A stretch of DNA of 64,000 bases from Candidimonas nitroreducens. Lineage in GTDB: Bacteria; Pseudomonadota; Gammaproteobacteria; Burkholderiales; Burkholderiaceae_B. The DNA is taken from positions 124,001 through 188,000 of the forward strand of contig NZ_NJIH01000004.1 in the NCBI RefSeq assembly GCF_002209565.1, given 5' to 3'. How positions within the stretch are numbered: position 1 is the first letter of the stretch; every line of letters begins with the position of its first letter. The position numbers were made by a program, and so were the translations under genes. Below, piece after piece: positions 25,695 through 35,400 of this stretch. The notes beneath the pieces were generated by a model. That model had not been told where the DNA came from. It was given only the letters and a program-made list of their open reading frames with translations, and searched no databases.

Positions 25695-26828
25695 ATGGCT
25701 GCAGACATCGACTGCGTGGTACTGGGCGCCGGCGTGGTGGGCCTGGCCGTGGCGCGCGAACTGGCCATGGCCGGCCATGACGTGCTGCTGGCCGAGGCCG
25801 CCGAGGCCATAGGCACGGGCACCAGTTCGCGCAACTCGGAAGTCATCCATGCCGGCATCTATTACCCGCAAGGCAGCCTCAAGGCACGCCTGTGCGTGGC
25901 CGGCAAGCACATGCTCTATGACTATTGCGCGGAACACGGCATACCGCACCAGCGGCTCGGCAAGCTGATCGTGGCCGCTACGCCGGAGCAGGCCGCGGGC
26001 CTGGATCAGATCGCCGAGCGCGCCCGCCGCAATGGCGTGGACGACCTGTACCGCATCAGCGGCACCGAGGCGCAGGCGCTGGAGCCGGCGCTGCGCTGCG
26101 CGGCCGCGCTGGTCTCGCCGTCTACGGGCATCGTCGACAGCCACGCGCTGATGCTGGCCTTGCAGGGTGATGCCGAGAATCACGGCGCACAATGTGTATT
26201 CCACACGCCCTTTGCCAGCGGCAGCGTCCTGCCTTCGGGCGAATTCCTGCTGCGCTTCGAGGGTGCGGAGCCCATGGAGATCACTGCGCGCTGCGTGATC
26301 AACGCCTGCGGCCTGCAGGCACCCGAGGCGGCGCGGCGCCTGCAAGGCCTGGATGCGCGGCACATTCCCCAAGCCTATTTCTGCAAGGGCAGCTATTTCA
26401 CGCTGTCGGGCCGCGCGCCCTTCTCCCACCTGATCTACCCCATGCCGAGCCACGCCGGGCTGGGCGTGCACCTGACGCTGGATCTGGGCGGCCAGGCCAA
26501 GTTCGGCCCCGACACCGAGTGGATCGATCACCCCGACTACACGCTGGACGCGCGGCGCGGCGAGGTGTTCTACGAGGCCGTGCGGCAATACTGGCCGGGG
26601 CTGCCCGACGGCGCGCTGAGCCCCGGATACACGGGCATACGGCCCAAGATCGCCGGCCCCGGCGAACCGGCCGCCGACTTCGTGATCTCGGGCCCCGCGC
26701 AGCACGGCGTGGCCAATCTGGTGAATCTGTTCGGCATCGAATCGCCCGGACTCACTTCATGCCTGGCCGTGGCCCAGGCGACCCGCCAGGCGCTGCAAGC
26801 GGGCGCCGGCATGAACCCGCCGCAATGA
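25695..26828 (+). CDS. FAD-dependent oxidoreductase, L-2-hydroxyglutarate dehydrogenase-like
   Basis: A 377-residue flavoprotein of the D-amino-acid oxidase/GlpD superfamily. The dinucleotide fold is at residues 8-30 ([20 protein letters not shown]), and [15 protein letters not shown] is the distinctive motif of the L-2-hydroxyglutarate dehydrogenase (LhgO) branch. The C-terminal segment [16 protein letters not shown] closes the FAD site. It would oxidise a 2-hydroxy acid to the 2-oxo acid and pass electrons to the quinone pool. Transcription is co-directional with the flavin reductase gene and with purU. Confidence 0.88.
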   Translation: MAADIDCVVLGAGVVGLAVARELAMAGHDVLLAEAAEAIGTGTSSRNSEVIHAGIYYPQGSLKARLCVAGKHMLYDYCAEHGIPHQRLGKLIVAATPEQAAGLDQIAERARRNGVDDLYRISGTEAQALEPALRCAAALVSPSTGIVDSHALMLALQGDAENHGAQCVFHTPFASGSVLPSGEFLLRFEGAEPMEITARCVINACGLQAPEAARRLQGLDARHIPQAYFCKGSYFTLSGRAPFSHLIYPMPSHAGLGVHLTLDLGGQAKFGPDTEWIDHPDYTLDARRGEVFYEAVRQYWPGLPDGALSPGYTGIRPKIAGPGEPAADFVISGPAQHGVANLVNLFGIESPGLTSCLAVAQATRQALQAGAGMNPPQ

Positions 26829-26943
26829 ACCCGGCCCAGAGGCACCCGCGCGCCAAAACCGGCAAGCCATGCACCCGGCAAGCCCGAAGCAACATGGTTT
26901 TTCAACGCACCCGCCGTTTTGATTGCGAATCCGCAAAAGCATT

Positions 26944-27798
26944 ATGACGACACACGACTACATTCTTACTCTTTCCTGTCCCGACCGCGTGGGCATCGTG
27001 CACCGCGTCTCGGGCTGGCTGCTGGAGCGCGAAGGCAATATCATCGACGCCCAGCAATTCGGCGACACCCAGACGCAGCGCTTTTTCCTGCGCGTGCATT
27101 TCTCTTTGCCCGACGCCATGGACATCGCCGAGCTGCAGCGGCAGTTCCTGCCGCTGGCCGAAGATTTCGACATGGACGCCCGCATTCTCGACGCGCGCCG
27201 CAAGGCGCGCCTGCTGATCCTCGTCAGCCGCCAGGGCCACTGCCTGAACGACCTGCTGTTCCGTACGCACAGCGGCCAGCTGCCGGTGGAGATCGCCGCC
27301 ATTGTTTCCAACCACCCCGACTACGCGTCGCTGGCCGGTTCATACAAGGTGCCCTTCCACCACCTGCCCGTAACGCCCGAGACCCGCGCCGCGCAGGAGC
27401 GGCAGATCCTCGACCTGGTGGAAGCCGAGCGCGTCGACCTGGTGGTGCTGGCGCGCTACATGCAGATTCTGTCGCAGGACATGTGCCGGGCGCTGTCCGG
27501 CCGTGCGATCAACATCCACCACAGCTTCCTGCCCAGCTTCAAGGGCGCCCGCCCCTATCACCAGGCGCACGCCCGCGGCGTGAAGATCATCGGCGCCACC
27601 GCGCACTACGTCACCGCCGACCTAGACGAAGGCCCCATCATCGAGCAGGACATCGAGCGCGTGGATCATTCCATGAGCGCCGACGAGCTGGTGCAGGTGG
27701 GCAGCGATGTCGAATCGCTGGTGCTGGCGCGCGCCGTGCGGCGCCACGTCGAGCATCGCATCCTGCTCAACGGCCAGCGCACCGTGGTCTTCAAGTAG
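26944..27798 (+). CDS. purU: Formyltetrahydrofolate deformylase
   Basis: A 284-residue enzyme that hydrolyses 10-formyltetrahydrofolate to formate and tetrahydrofolate. Residues 1-85 form an ACT regulatory domain (ILTLSCPDRVGIVHRVSGWL), and residues 90-284 the formyltransferase domain with the active-site NIHHSFLPSFKGARPYHQA and ADLDEGPIIEQ. The ATG at 26944 fits the family N-terminus; an earlier in-frame ATG at 26923 would add seven residues. It is followed by the inverted-repeat element at 27927. Confidence 0.96.
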   Translation: MTTHDYILTLSCPDRVGIVHRVSGWLLEREGNIIDAQQFGDTQTQRFFLRVHFSLPDAMDIAELQRQFLPLAEDFDMDARILDARRKARLLILVSRQGHCLNDLLFRTHSGQLPVEIAAIVSNHPDYASLAGSYKVPFHHLPVTPETRAAQERQILDLVEAERVDLVVLARYMQILSQDMCRALSGRAINIHHSFLPSFKGARPYHQAHARGVKIIGATAHYVTADLDEGPIIEQDIERVDHSMSADELVQVGSDVESLVLARAVRRHVEHRILLNGQRTVVFK

Positions 27799-27926
27799 CG
27801 CCCCCAACGGATACGCAATCAAATAAAGAACAAAGCGCGCAGCCGCAGAACCATACCAGTCACACGGCAAGGCGAAAGGCGAAGCAGCGCCCTTGCCTGA
27901 ACGCGGCTACCGTTTGCGAACCCGTA

Positions 27927-27980
27927 TTAGGGTCTGTTCACACTAAAAGGGGCTCCCCTTTTAGTGCGAACAAGCCCTAA
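27927..27980. terminator. 54-bp palindrome: minimal copy of the dispersed element, likely bidirectional terminator
   Basis: The sequence from TTAGGGTCTGTTCACACTAA to its reverse-complement end at CAAGCCCTAA is nearly fully palindromic, with only a few mismatches; the core is CTAAAAGGGG-CT-CCCCTTTTAG. It is what remains if the two 28-bp ends of the 264-bp element at 21828-22091 are joined directly. It lies between the convergent purU and ggt genes, and the ggt stop codon (TAG, 27977-27979) is inside it. A stem with T-rich flanks in both directions could stop transcription of both genes. Confidence 0.7.
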
Positions 27981-29935
27981 TCCCCGATCGCCAGCCCCTC
28001 GCGGCGCGGGTCGGCGCCGCCCTCCAGGCCTTGCGGGGTGATCACCACGCCCTGCAAGCCGCTGGGAAAGTCTCTTTCGTGCACGGTATAGCCCATGGCC
28101 CGCAGGCCGGGGATCAGGCGGTGCAGCGCGGTGTACTTTTCAATTTCAAGGCCGCGGTTGCGGCTGCCCAGATTCGGCAGGTCTATGGCTTCCTGGATGT
28201 TCAGGCCGCGGTCGAGCACGCCGCGCACGGCCTTGGCGACATAATTGATGATGGCGCTGCCGCCGGGCGAACCGATGGCCATATAAGGCTTGTCATGTTT
28301 AAGGATGAGCATGGGCGCCATGGAGCTGCGCGGCCGCTTCAGCGGCTCGACGCGATTGGCAACCGGCCGGCCCTGCGCATCCACATCCGACAGCGAGAAA
28401 TCGGTCAGCTGATTGTTCAGCAGGAAGCCGTCGACGAAGATCTTGCTGCCGAAGGCGGACTCGATGGTGGTCGTCATGGACACCACATTGGCATGATCGT
28501 CGACCACCACCAAGTGCGAGGTGGACGGGATCTCGGGGGTATTGCCCGCGCCGCGCAACATGCGCATGCGCGCCGGGTCGCCGGGCAGCGCGGGGCCCAT
28601 GCTGCGGCCGGGCTCGATCAGTGTGGCGCGCAAGGCCAGGTATCCCGGGCTCAGCAGGTCTTTTACCGGCACCTTGACGAAGGCGGGGTCGGCCACGTAC
28701 AGGTCGCGGTCGGCGTAGGCCAGCTTGCCGGCCTCGGCGAAATAATGCACCGCCTGCACCGAATCGACCGGGTAGCGGTCTATCGGTGTGTGGGTCAGGA
28801 TTTCCAGCATCTGTATGACGGTCAGCGGGCCCGAACTGGGCGGCGGCGGCCCGCACAAGGTATAGGCCGAGCGGTACGGCGCGCACAGCGGGGCGCGCTC
28901 CAGCGCGCGATACCCGGACAGGTCGGCCAGCGTCATGTCGCCGGGCACTGCGTGGTGCGCGATGGCGGCGACAATGTCGCGCGCCACCTCGCCCTTGTAG
29001 AAAGCGTCCGGGCCGCGCTCGGCAATGCCGCGCAGCACTTGCGCCAGGGCCGGATTGCGCAGCCGGTAGCCAACCGGCCAGGCCTGCCCCTGGGCATTGT
29101 AGAAATAGGCCGCAGCGGCGGGCTGCTTGCGCAGCGCCTGGTTCTGTTCCAGCAAAGCGTGCAGGCGCGGCGACACCTTGAAACCCTGCTCGGCCAGCCG
29201 TATGGCCGGCTGGAACAGCGTCTTCCAGGGCAAGTGCCCTTCGCGCGCGTGCATCAGAGCCAGGGCGCGCAGCACGCCGGGCGTGCCGACCGACAGCCCG
29301 CTGTTGACTGCCGCCATGAACGGCATGGCATGGCCGTCGCGCATGAAGCGGTCGCTGCGCGCCGCCGCCGGCGCGGTTTCACGGCCGTCATAGCTGCGTA
29401 CCCGCCGCTGCCGGGCGTCGTAGGTAACGATGAAGGCGCCGCCCCCAATGCCCGAAGACTGGGGCTCTACCAGATTCAGCACCATCTGCATGGCGATCGC
29501 CGCATCGGCGGCGCTGCCGCCCTGGCGCAGTATCTGCAGGCCGGCGCGGCTGGCCAATGGATTGGCGCTGCTGACCATGTCGTGGCGCGCATGCGCCACG
29601 GGCCGCTCGATGCGGCCGGTACCCGCCTCGGGATTGATGTCCTCGGCCGCCATGGCCTGCTGCAGCACGGCCGGCAGCGCATCGGCCGCGGCCATGCGCA
29701 GCGGCGCCAGCGCCACGGCCGCCAGCAGGGGCCAGGCCCAGGCCAGGCGGCGCAGCCCACAAGGGCGCGGGGCTGGCCTCGGGCCAGAGGCGCCGGGCCG
29801 CGGCGCTTGCCAGACGACGGGGCCGCTCGCCCTGCCCGCCAGGCTCGCCGCATCCGCCAAGACCTCGGACAGGCCAGCAGCAGACCTGCCTGCGCAAGGC
29901 TTGCCGGGGCTTGCGTCCATGCCTAGTCCATCCAT
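27977..29935 (-). CDS. ggt: Gamma-glutamyltransferase (glutathione hydrolase)
   Basis: A 652-residue periplasmic enzyme that cleaves the gamma-glutamyl bond of glutathione and is self-processed into two subunits. A long basic N-terminus leads into a hydrophobic signal/anchor segment (RLAWAWPLLAAVALAPLRMA, about residues 62-81). The predicted catalytic Thr is about residue 472 in the PSTSHLVVVD motif that starts the small subunit, and the small subunit contains NNQLTDFSL and SPGGSAIINYV. The start at 29935 is supported by AGGAG seven bases upstream. The extended N-terminus before the signal is longer than usual and may be misassigned. Its stop codon lies inside the palindromic element. Confidence 0.93.
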   Translation of the reverse strand: MDGLGMDASPGKPCAGRSAAGLSEVLADAASLAGRASGPVVWQAPRPGASGPRPAPRPCGLRRLAWAWPLLAAVALAPLRMAAADALPAVLQQAMAAEDINPEAGTGRIERPVAHARHDMVSSANPLASRAGLQILRQGGSAADAAIAMQMVLNLVEPQSSGIGGGAFIVTYDARQRRVRSYDGRETAPAAARSDRFMRDGHAMPFMAAVNSGLSVGTPGVLRALALMHAREGHLPWKTLFQPAIRLAEQGFKVSPRLHALLEQNQALRKQPAAAAYFYNAQGQAWPVGYRLRNPALAQVLRGIAERGPDAFYKGEVARDIVAAIAHHAVPGDMTLADLSGYRALERAPLCAPYRSAYTLCGPPPPSSGPLTVIQMLEILTHTPIDRYPVDSVQAVHYFAEAGKLAYADRDLYVADPAFVKVPVKDLLSPGYLALRATLIEPGRSMGPALPGDPARMRMLRGAGNTPEIPSTSHLVVVDDHANVVSMTTTIESAFGSKIFVDGFLLNNQLTDFSLSDVDAQGRPVANRVEPLKRPRSSMAPMLILKHDKPYMAIGSPGGSAIINYVAKAVRGVLDRGLNIQEAIDLPNLGSRNRGLEIEKYTALHRLIPGLRAMGYTVHERDFPSGLQGVVITPQGLEGGADPRREGLAIGD

Positions 29936-29983
29936 GCCTCGTCTCCTCTTGTAGGGCCGCCCGCGGCTCAGCCGCACAGGCCT

Positions 29984-30895
29984 TCAGCCGCGCGGCGGCG
30001 CAGGGTCGCCGGAGGTTTTCACCACGCCGGCCAGCCAGGTCTCGAAGGCCGCCAGCGCGCCGGAACGCTCGATATTGTCGGGATAGCTGAAATAATACGC
30101 CTCGGGCACCGCCAGCCCCGCACCGGCGGGAATGCGCAGGCGCCCCGCGGCCAGTTCGCCCTGCACCAGGAAGCGCGGCACCAGGCCCACGCCCAGGCCG
30201 GCGCGCACCGCGGCCATGGTCATGGTGAACAGCTCATAGCGCGGCCCGGCGCTGACGGAGGGCAGGTAATCCATGTCGTAGCGGCGATACCACAGGCGCC
30301 AGGCGTCCGGGCGCGAAATCATGTGCAGGTGGGTCAGCGCCGCCATGCCCTCCTTGCGCGCCCGGCGCGCCAGCTCGGGCAGGCAGACCGGCAGCAGCTC
30401 GCCCTCGTCGAACAGCTTGATGCCGGCCGTGTGCGGCCACATCTGCCGGTCGTGGTACAGGGCCGCATCGAAGGGGTGATCGCTGAACTGGAAAGGCAGC
30501 GTGCGTATCGACAGGCTGACCGAGATATCGCCGTGGCGGGCGCGGAATTCCGGCAGCCGCGGGATCAGCCAGGTGGTGGCCAGCGTCGGCAGCACGGCGA
30601 TGTGCAGGCTGCGCCCCATGCCGGCGCGCGACACCAGGCCGAAGGTGTCTTTTTCCAGCTGCTCCAGGTGGTGCCGCACTCGCGCGGCATATTCCGCGCC
30701 CGCCTCGGTCAGCGCCACGCGGCGCCGCACGCGCGTGAACAGCTGCACGCCCAGGCGCTCTTCCAGGCCCGCCACCTGGCGGTAAACCGCGCTGTGGGTC
30801 AGGGCCAATTCCTCGGCCGCGCGGGAAAACGAGCCCAGGCGCGCCGTGGCCTCGAAGGCCTGCAGGGCGCCCAGGTTGGGAATGCCGTTTCTCAT
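29984..30895 (-). CDS. LysR family transcriptional regulator, GcvA-like
   Basis: A 303-residue LysR-type regulator. The helix-turn-helix is residues 5-64 (ALQAFEATARLGSFSRAAEE, ALTHSAVYRQVAGLEERLG), and the effector domain runs from about 92 to 290. The sequence pattern (NLGALQAFEATARLGSFSRAA) is that of the GcvA/AmpR group. GGAG about eight bases before the ATG at 30895 supports the start. It diverges from the TPP-enzyme gene at 31244 and is the likely regulator of that gene. Confidence 0.92.
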   Translation of the reverse strand: MRNGIPNLGALQAFEATARLGSFSRAAEELALTHSAVYRQVAGLEERLGVQLFTRVRRRVALTEAGAEYAARVRHHLEQLEKDTFGLVSRAGMGRSLHIAVLPTLATTWLIPRLPEFRARHGDISVSLSIRTLPFQFSDHPFDAALYHDRQMWPHTAGIKLFDEGELLPVCLPELARRARKEGMAALTHLHMISRPDAWRLWYRRYDMDYLPSVSAGPRYELFTMTMAAVRAGLGVGLVPRFLVQGELAAGRLRIPAGAGLAVPEAYYFSYPDNIERSGALAAFETWLAGVVKTSGDPAPPRG

Positions 30896-31243
30896 GCCGA
30901 TGCTCCGCGTCCTCTGATGTTTCGATGCCCTCTGGCGCCCCGCCCGTCTGCGCAGGGACTGCCACACCCAAAGGGGGATCCCCCGAACAGCCCGTCTCGA
31001 ATGCCTGGCCTTGGATCCGGATACCGATGGACGCACCGGCCAGGCCAGGCACGAGCCAGAGCCGCTGCGCCACTCCCGCCAGAGAGGAGGTTTAGAATCG
31101 AAGGCCATGAGGCCCGGCCCGACCACGCCCCGCAGGGGCAGTACGCGGCACAAGCAGGCCCCGGCATGTCTGCGCAATACGCAAGACATTGTGCAATTTT
31201 ATCAATTGCGTTGTGCATAAAACGCACTTATCCTGGAAGGATC
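30896..31243. promoter_or_regulatory. Divergent control region, LysR / TPP enzyme
   Basis: This 348-bp region is GC-rich in its first two thirds and turns AT-rich near the TPP-enzyme gene. A perfect dyad GCAATT (31193-31198) / AATTGC (31204-31209) lies 35 bp before the TPP-enzyme start, flanked by a direct TTGTGCA word (31190-31196 and 31210-31217). This is a plausible LysR binding site. No small gene is evident in the GC-rich part. Confidence 0.5.
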
Positions 31244-32941
31244 ATGAAATCCAGCTCAGCCTCCGCTCCCGCCGCCCGACCGGGCGGCCATATTCTCGTC
31301 GACCAACTGGTCGCCCACGGTGTCGATCACGTATTCTGCGTGCCCGGTGAAAGCTACCTGGCCGTGCTCGACGGCCTGCACGACGCCGACATCCAGGTCA
31401 CGGTCTGCCGCCAGGAAGGCGGCGCGGCCATGATGGCCGACGCGCACGGCAAGCTCACGGGCCGGCCCGGCATCTGCATGGTGACGCGCGGCCCGGGGGC
31501 CTCCAATGCCATGGCGGGCGTGCACATTGCCCACCAGGACTCCACGCCGCTGATCCTGTTCGTCGGCCAGATCGACCGCAGCATGCGCGAGCGCGATGCC
31601 TTCCAGGAAATGGACTACCGCGCGGTATTCGGCACGCAGGCCAAATGGGTCACCGAAATCGACCAGGTCGAACGCATCCCCGAACTGGTGTCGCGCGCCT
31701 TCAGCGTGGCCACCTCGGGGCGCCCCGGGCCGGTGGTGATCGCACTGCCGGAAGACATGCTGACCGACCAGGCCAGTGTCGCCGACGCGCCGCACTACGA
31801 GGTCGTGGACACCGCGGTGGCGGCCAGCCAGATCGAAGCCCTGGGCCAAGAGCTGGCGCGCGCCAAGCGCCCCATCGCCATACTCGGCGGCTCGCGCTGG
31901 GACGCGCAAGCGGTCGACCAGTTCGCTGCCTTCGCGGCCCGCTGGCAACTGCCCGTCACGGTACAGTTCCGGCGCCAGATGCTGTTCCCCGCGCGCCATC
32001 CGAATTTCGTCGGCGACCTGGGCCTGGGCAGCAACCCCGAACTCATCCGCTACATCAAGGATTCCGACCTGGTGCTGCTGGTGGGCGGGCGCATGTCCGA
32101 GATCCCCAGCCAAAGCTACACGCTGTTCGACATCCCCGTGCCCGCGCAGCGCCTGGTGCACGTGCACCCCGACGCCAGCGAACTGAACCGCGTCTACCGC
32201 GCCAGCCTCGCCATCAACACCTCGCCGGTGTCTTTCGCCGCGGCGCTGCAAGGCCTGGCGCCGGCCGGTGCGCCTGCATGGGCCGTTGCCGCCCAGGCGC
32301 TGCACGAAAGCTGCGTGGCCTGGACTGACCCGTCCCGCGTCGAGAACCCCGGCGCATTGCAAATGGGCCGCGTCATGCAGTACCTGAATGCGCACCTGCC
32401 CGAAGACGCCATCATGACCAACGGTGCCGGCAACTACGCCACCTGGCTGCACCGCTTCCACCCCTTCCAGCGCTACGGCACGCAGCTCGCGCCCACCTCG
32501 GGCTCGATGGGCTACGGCCTGCCGGCCGCGGTCGGCGCCAAGCGCGTCCAGCCCGAAAAAACGGTGGTGTGCTTCGCCGGCGACGGCTGCTTCATGATGC
32601 ACGGCCAGGAATTCGCCACAGCGGTGCAGTACGGCCTGCCCATCATCGTGCTGATCTTCGACAACGGCATGTACGGCACCATTCGCATGCACCAGGAGCG
32701 CCACTATCCGGGCCGCCTGTCGGCCACCACACTGGAAAACCCCGACTTCGCCGCCTACGCCCGCGCCTTCGGCGGCCACGGCGAAACGGTCGAAAGCACG
32801 GAACAGTTCGAACCTGCCTTCGAGCGCGCCCTGGCCAGCGGCAAGCCCGCCATCCTGCATTGCAAGCTCGATCCGGAGGCCATCACGCCCACGACCACGC
32901 TGCAGAAAATCCGCCAGCAGGCGCTGGCTGCGGCCAAGTAA
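31244..32941 (+). CDS. Thiamine-pyrophosphate-dependent enzyme, acetolactate synthase-like
   Basis: A 565-residue enzyme with the three-domain TPP fold (pyrimidine-binding, central, pyrophosphate-binding). The activating glutamate is in VCRQEGGAAMMADAHGK, the central domain starts near residue 195, and the TPP/Mg site is AGDGCFMMHGQEF ... FDNGMYGTI. This is the acetolactate synthase/oxalyl-CoA decarboxylase/sulfoacetaldehyde-type superfamily; the specific reaction cannot be named, and no small regulatory (IlvN) subunit is adjacent, so it is probably not the biosynthetic acetolactate synthase. GGAAGG precedes the ATG. It is divergent from a LysR gene and followed by glutaryl-CoA dehydrogenase. 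Confidence 0.9.
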   Translation: MKSSSASAPAARPGGHILVDQLVAHGVDHVFCVPGESYLAVLDGLHDADIQVTVCRQEGGAAMMADAHGKLTGRPGICMVTRGPGASNAMAGVHIAHQDSTPLILFVGQIDRSMRERDAFQEMDYRAVFGTQAKWVTEIDQVERIPELVSRAFSVATSGRPGPVVIALPEDMLTDQASVADAPHYEVVDTAVAASQIEALGQELARAKRPIAILGGSRWDAQAVDQFAAFAARWQLPVTVQFRRQMLFPARHPNFVGDLGLGSNPELIRYIKDSDLVLLVGGRMSEIPSQSYTLFDIPVPAQRLVHVHPDASELNRVYRASLAINTSPVSFAAALQGLAPAGAPAWAVAAQALHESCVAWTDPSRVENPGALQMGRVMQYLNAHLPEDAIMTNGAGNYATWLHRFHPFQRYGTQLAPTSGSMGYGLPAAVGAKRVQPEKTVVCFAGDGCFMMHGQEFATAVQYGLPIIVLIFDNGMYGTIRMHQERHYPGRLSATTLENPDFAAYARAFGGHGETVESTEQFEPAFERALASGKPAILHCKLDPEAITPTTTLQKIRQQALAAAK

Positions 32942-33071
32942 GGCGCCGGCCGGGCCGGCCGCCAGGCAACAGGCCCGCCGCGCAAGCCCGCGGGTCTTGC
33001 CGGCGGTTCCGCCCGCAGCAAAGCCCGCCGCGCAGGCAGGCCCGATGTAATCACCGAGCTGCCGCAACACC

Positions 33072-33120
33072 TTGCGGCATGCCGTAAAGCTTGAACATTG
33101 CCGAGTTCTCTGCAAAAATA
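33072..33120 (+). promoter_or_regulatory. Operator-like palindrome and promoter before gcdH
   Basis: TTGCGGCATGCCGTAA at 33072-33087 is a 16-bp dyad with a perfect 10-bp core (CGGCATGCCG). It is followed three bases later by TTGAAC (33091-33096), a plausible -35 element, and by an A/T-rich stretch that could contain the -10. The arrangement suggests a repressor or activator site just upstream of the gcdH promoter. Confidence 0.45.
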
Positions 33121-33154
33121 CTTTAAACTTAAATTATCTACACGGAGCGTATCC

Positions 33155-34348
33155 ATGTCCTCTGCCCCCTCCTTCCACTGGGAAGACCCCCTCTTGCTGG
33201 ACTCCCAGCTCACCGAAGAAGAACGCATGGTGCGCGACGCGGCCCAGGCCTACGCGCAGGACAAGCTGGCCACGCGCGTGCTCGAAGCCTTCCGCCACGA
33301 AAAGACCGATCCGGCGATCTTCGCCGAAATGGGCGAACTGGGCCTGCTGGGCGCCACCATCCCGGAAGAATACGGCGGCGCTGGCATGAACTACGTGTGC
33401 TACGGCCTGATCGCCCGCGAAGTCGAGCGCGTCGACTCGGGCTACCGCTCGATGATGAGCGTGCAGTCCTCGCTGGTCATGGTGCCCATCAATGAATTCG
33501 GCAGCGAAGAACAAAAACGCAAATACCTGCCCAAGCTCGCCAGCGGCCAATGGATAGGCTGCTTCGGCCTGACCGAACCCAACCACGGCTCCGACCCCGG
33601 CAGCATGGAAACCCGCGCGGTCAAGACCGCCGACGGCTACAAGCTCAGCGGCAACAAGATGTGGATCACCAACTCGCCCATCGCCGACGTCTTCGTGGTG
33701 TGGGCCAAGTGCGTCGGCGGCGACTACGACGGCAAGATCCGCGGCTTCATCCTGGAAAAAGGCATGAAGGGCCTGACCGCGCCGGCCATCCACGGCAAGG
33801 TGGGCCTGCGCGCCTCGATCACCGGCGAGATCGTCATGGACGAGGTCGAAATCCCCGACACCCAGATGCTGCCCGGCGTCAGCGGCCTGAAAGGCCCCTT
33901 CACCTGCCTGAACTCGGCGCGCTTCGGCATCGCCTGGGGTGCCCTGGGCGCCGCCGAATTCTGCTGGCACACCGCGCGCCAGTACACCGTCGACCGCAAG
34001 CAGTTCGGCCGCCCGCTGGCCGCCAACCAGCTCATCCAGAAAAAACTGGCCGACATGCAGACCGAAATCACGCTGGCCCTGCAAGGCTGCCTGCGCCTGG
34101 GCCGCATGAAAGACGAAGGCACCGCCGCGGTGGAAATCACCTCCATCATGAAGCGCAATTCCTGCGGCAAGGCGCTGGACGTCGCCCGCCTGGCGCGCGA
34201 CATGCTGGGCGGCAACGGCATTTCCGACGAATTCGGCATCGCCCGCCACCTGGTGAACCTGGAAGTGGTCAACACCTACGAAGGCACCCACGACGTGCAC
34301 GCCCTGATCCTGGGCCGCGCCCAGACAGGCATACAGGCGTTCAGCTGA
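33155..34348 (+). CDS. gcdH: Glutaryl-CoA dehydrogenase
   Basis: A 397-residue FAD-dependent acyl-CoA dehydrogenase that converts glutaryl-CoA to crotonyl-CoA and CO2. Diagnostic features are the N-terminal [20 protein letters not shown], the flavin motif [19 protein letters not shown], and the C-terminal catalytic base region [19 protein letters not shown], in which the Glu of YEGTHDVH matches the glutaryl-CoA branch. Length equals that of GcdH. It is the end point of lysine, tryptophan and some benzoyl-CoA degradation routes. GGAG lies eight bases before the ATG at 33155. It may be read with, or separately from, the TPP-enzyme gene 213 bp upstream. Confidence 0.95.
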   Translation: MSSAPSFHWEDPLLLDSQLTEEERMVRDAAQAYAQDKLATRVLEAFRHEKTDPAIFAEMGELGLLGATIPEEYGGAGMNYVCYGLIAREVERVDSGYRSMMSVQSSLVMVPINEFGSEEQKRKYLPKLASGQWIGCFGLTEPNHGSDPGSMETRAVKTADGYKLSGNKMWITNSPIADVFVVWAKCVGGDYDGKIRGFILEKGMKGLTAPAIHGKVGLRASITGEIVMDEVEIPDTQMLPGVSGLKGPFTCLNSARFGIAWGALGAAEFCWHTARQYTVDRKQFGRPLAANQLIQKKLADMQTEITLALQGCLRLGRMKDEGTAAVEITSIMKRNSCGKALDVARLARDMLGGNGISDEFGIARHLVNLEVVNTYEGTHDVHALILGRAQTGIQAFS

Positions 34349-34524
34349 TCGGCTTCATCCGCCGGCGGGCCCTATGCGGGCCCGCAATCAAAAAACAAGG
34401 CGCCAGGCCGCGAAAGACGCCGGGTGGCGGCGGCAGCGCGGCCGAAGCAGTGGCAAGACGCAGCAGTAGCAAAACGCGGCAGCACCCTGGTGTCGGTGCA
34501 CCTGCCGCCACGTCCAGGCTCGTT

Positions 34525-35400
34525 TCAATCGTCCGCGCCGCGCTGCAGCTTTCTGGCCATCTGCCGCGCTACCTTGATGAACTCGGGTGTCTTCAGCACC
34601 GAGGCATGCGTGGCGCCTTCCACATAAGTCAGATCGGCCTGCACGCCGCCAGCCTGCAGCTTGGCCAGGAAGGCCTCGCTGAACTTGGGCAGCGTATTCG
34701 TGTCCTTGGTGCCCACGACGATCCGCAAGACTGTGCCGGGCTTGATCTTGCCCGCCTCTTTCAGCGGCGACAGGCTGCGCCCCCAGTATGCGCTGCGATT
34801 GCCGTCCTGCCCGCGCCAGACGCGCCACGCCACTACGTCGCACGGGCAAGAGGCCAGCAGATAGGCATCGGCGGCGGCCGGATGCCGCGCCGCGGTCAGG
34901 GCCGTCATCGCCGAGCCGCCCGAGTGGCCGACCAACAGTATGCGCCGGCCCGGATAATGACGGCGCAGGCTGTCCAGCGCGCCCGCCAGGATGTCGACGT
35001 TGCCGGAGGTGTAGTCATCGTCCTGGAACGAGGTAAAGCCGTCGGACTTGCCCAGCGGGCTCTGGTAGCCCGGCCGCTGCAGCGCCACGACCGTCGCATT
35101 CAGCTTGTTGCTCAGGCGCGCCGCCGCCCCTTTGTCGTCGCTCAAGGTGATGTGGCCGCCATTGTCGCCATGCAAAAAGACGATCAGCACCTTCTTGAAA
35201 TGATGGGCATCGGCCTCGTGCAACTTCATGATCAGACAGCCCTTCGGGCCTCCCGCCCGCGAGACGCCATCGGCCGGCTTGCCGTCCGGGCAGGCAGCCC
35301 CTGCCTGGGCCCACGCCGCGTTCCCGCACAATGCGGTGGCTCCAGCCAAAGCCAGGGCCGCGGAAAATTTCTTGGAAGAGCGCAATACGGCCTGTCTCAT
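34525..35400 (-). CDS. Secreted alpha/beta hydrolase
   Basis: A 291-residue protein with a signal peptide (residues 1-31, ending AAWA) and an alpha/beta hydrolase fold. The oxyanion strand is VLIVFLHGDNGGH, the nucleophile elbow is VGHSGGSAM (Ser at about 168), and a C-terminal histidine lies in GATHASVLKTPEF. Two cysteine pairs (ACPDGK...GCLIM and SCPCD) suggest periplasmic disulfides. The family resembles poorly characterised esterases/peptidases; the substrate is unknown. It is convergent with gcdH across a 176-bp gap. Confidence 0.85.
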   Translation of the reverse strand: MRQAVLRSSKKFSAALALAGATALCGNAAWAQAGAACPDGKPADGVSRAGGPKGCLIMKLHEADAHHFKKVLIVFLHGDNGGHITLSDDKGAAARLSNKLNATVVALQRPGYQSPLGKSDGFTSFQDDDYTSGNVDILAGALDSLRRHYPGRRILLVGHSGGSAMTALTAARHPAAADAYLLASCPCDVVAWRVWRGQDGNRSAYWGRSLSPLKEAGKIKPGTVLRIVVGTKDTNTLPKFSEAFLAKLQAGGVQADLTYVEGATHASVLKTPEFIKVARQMARKLQRGADD

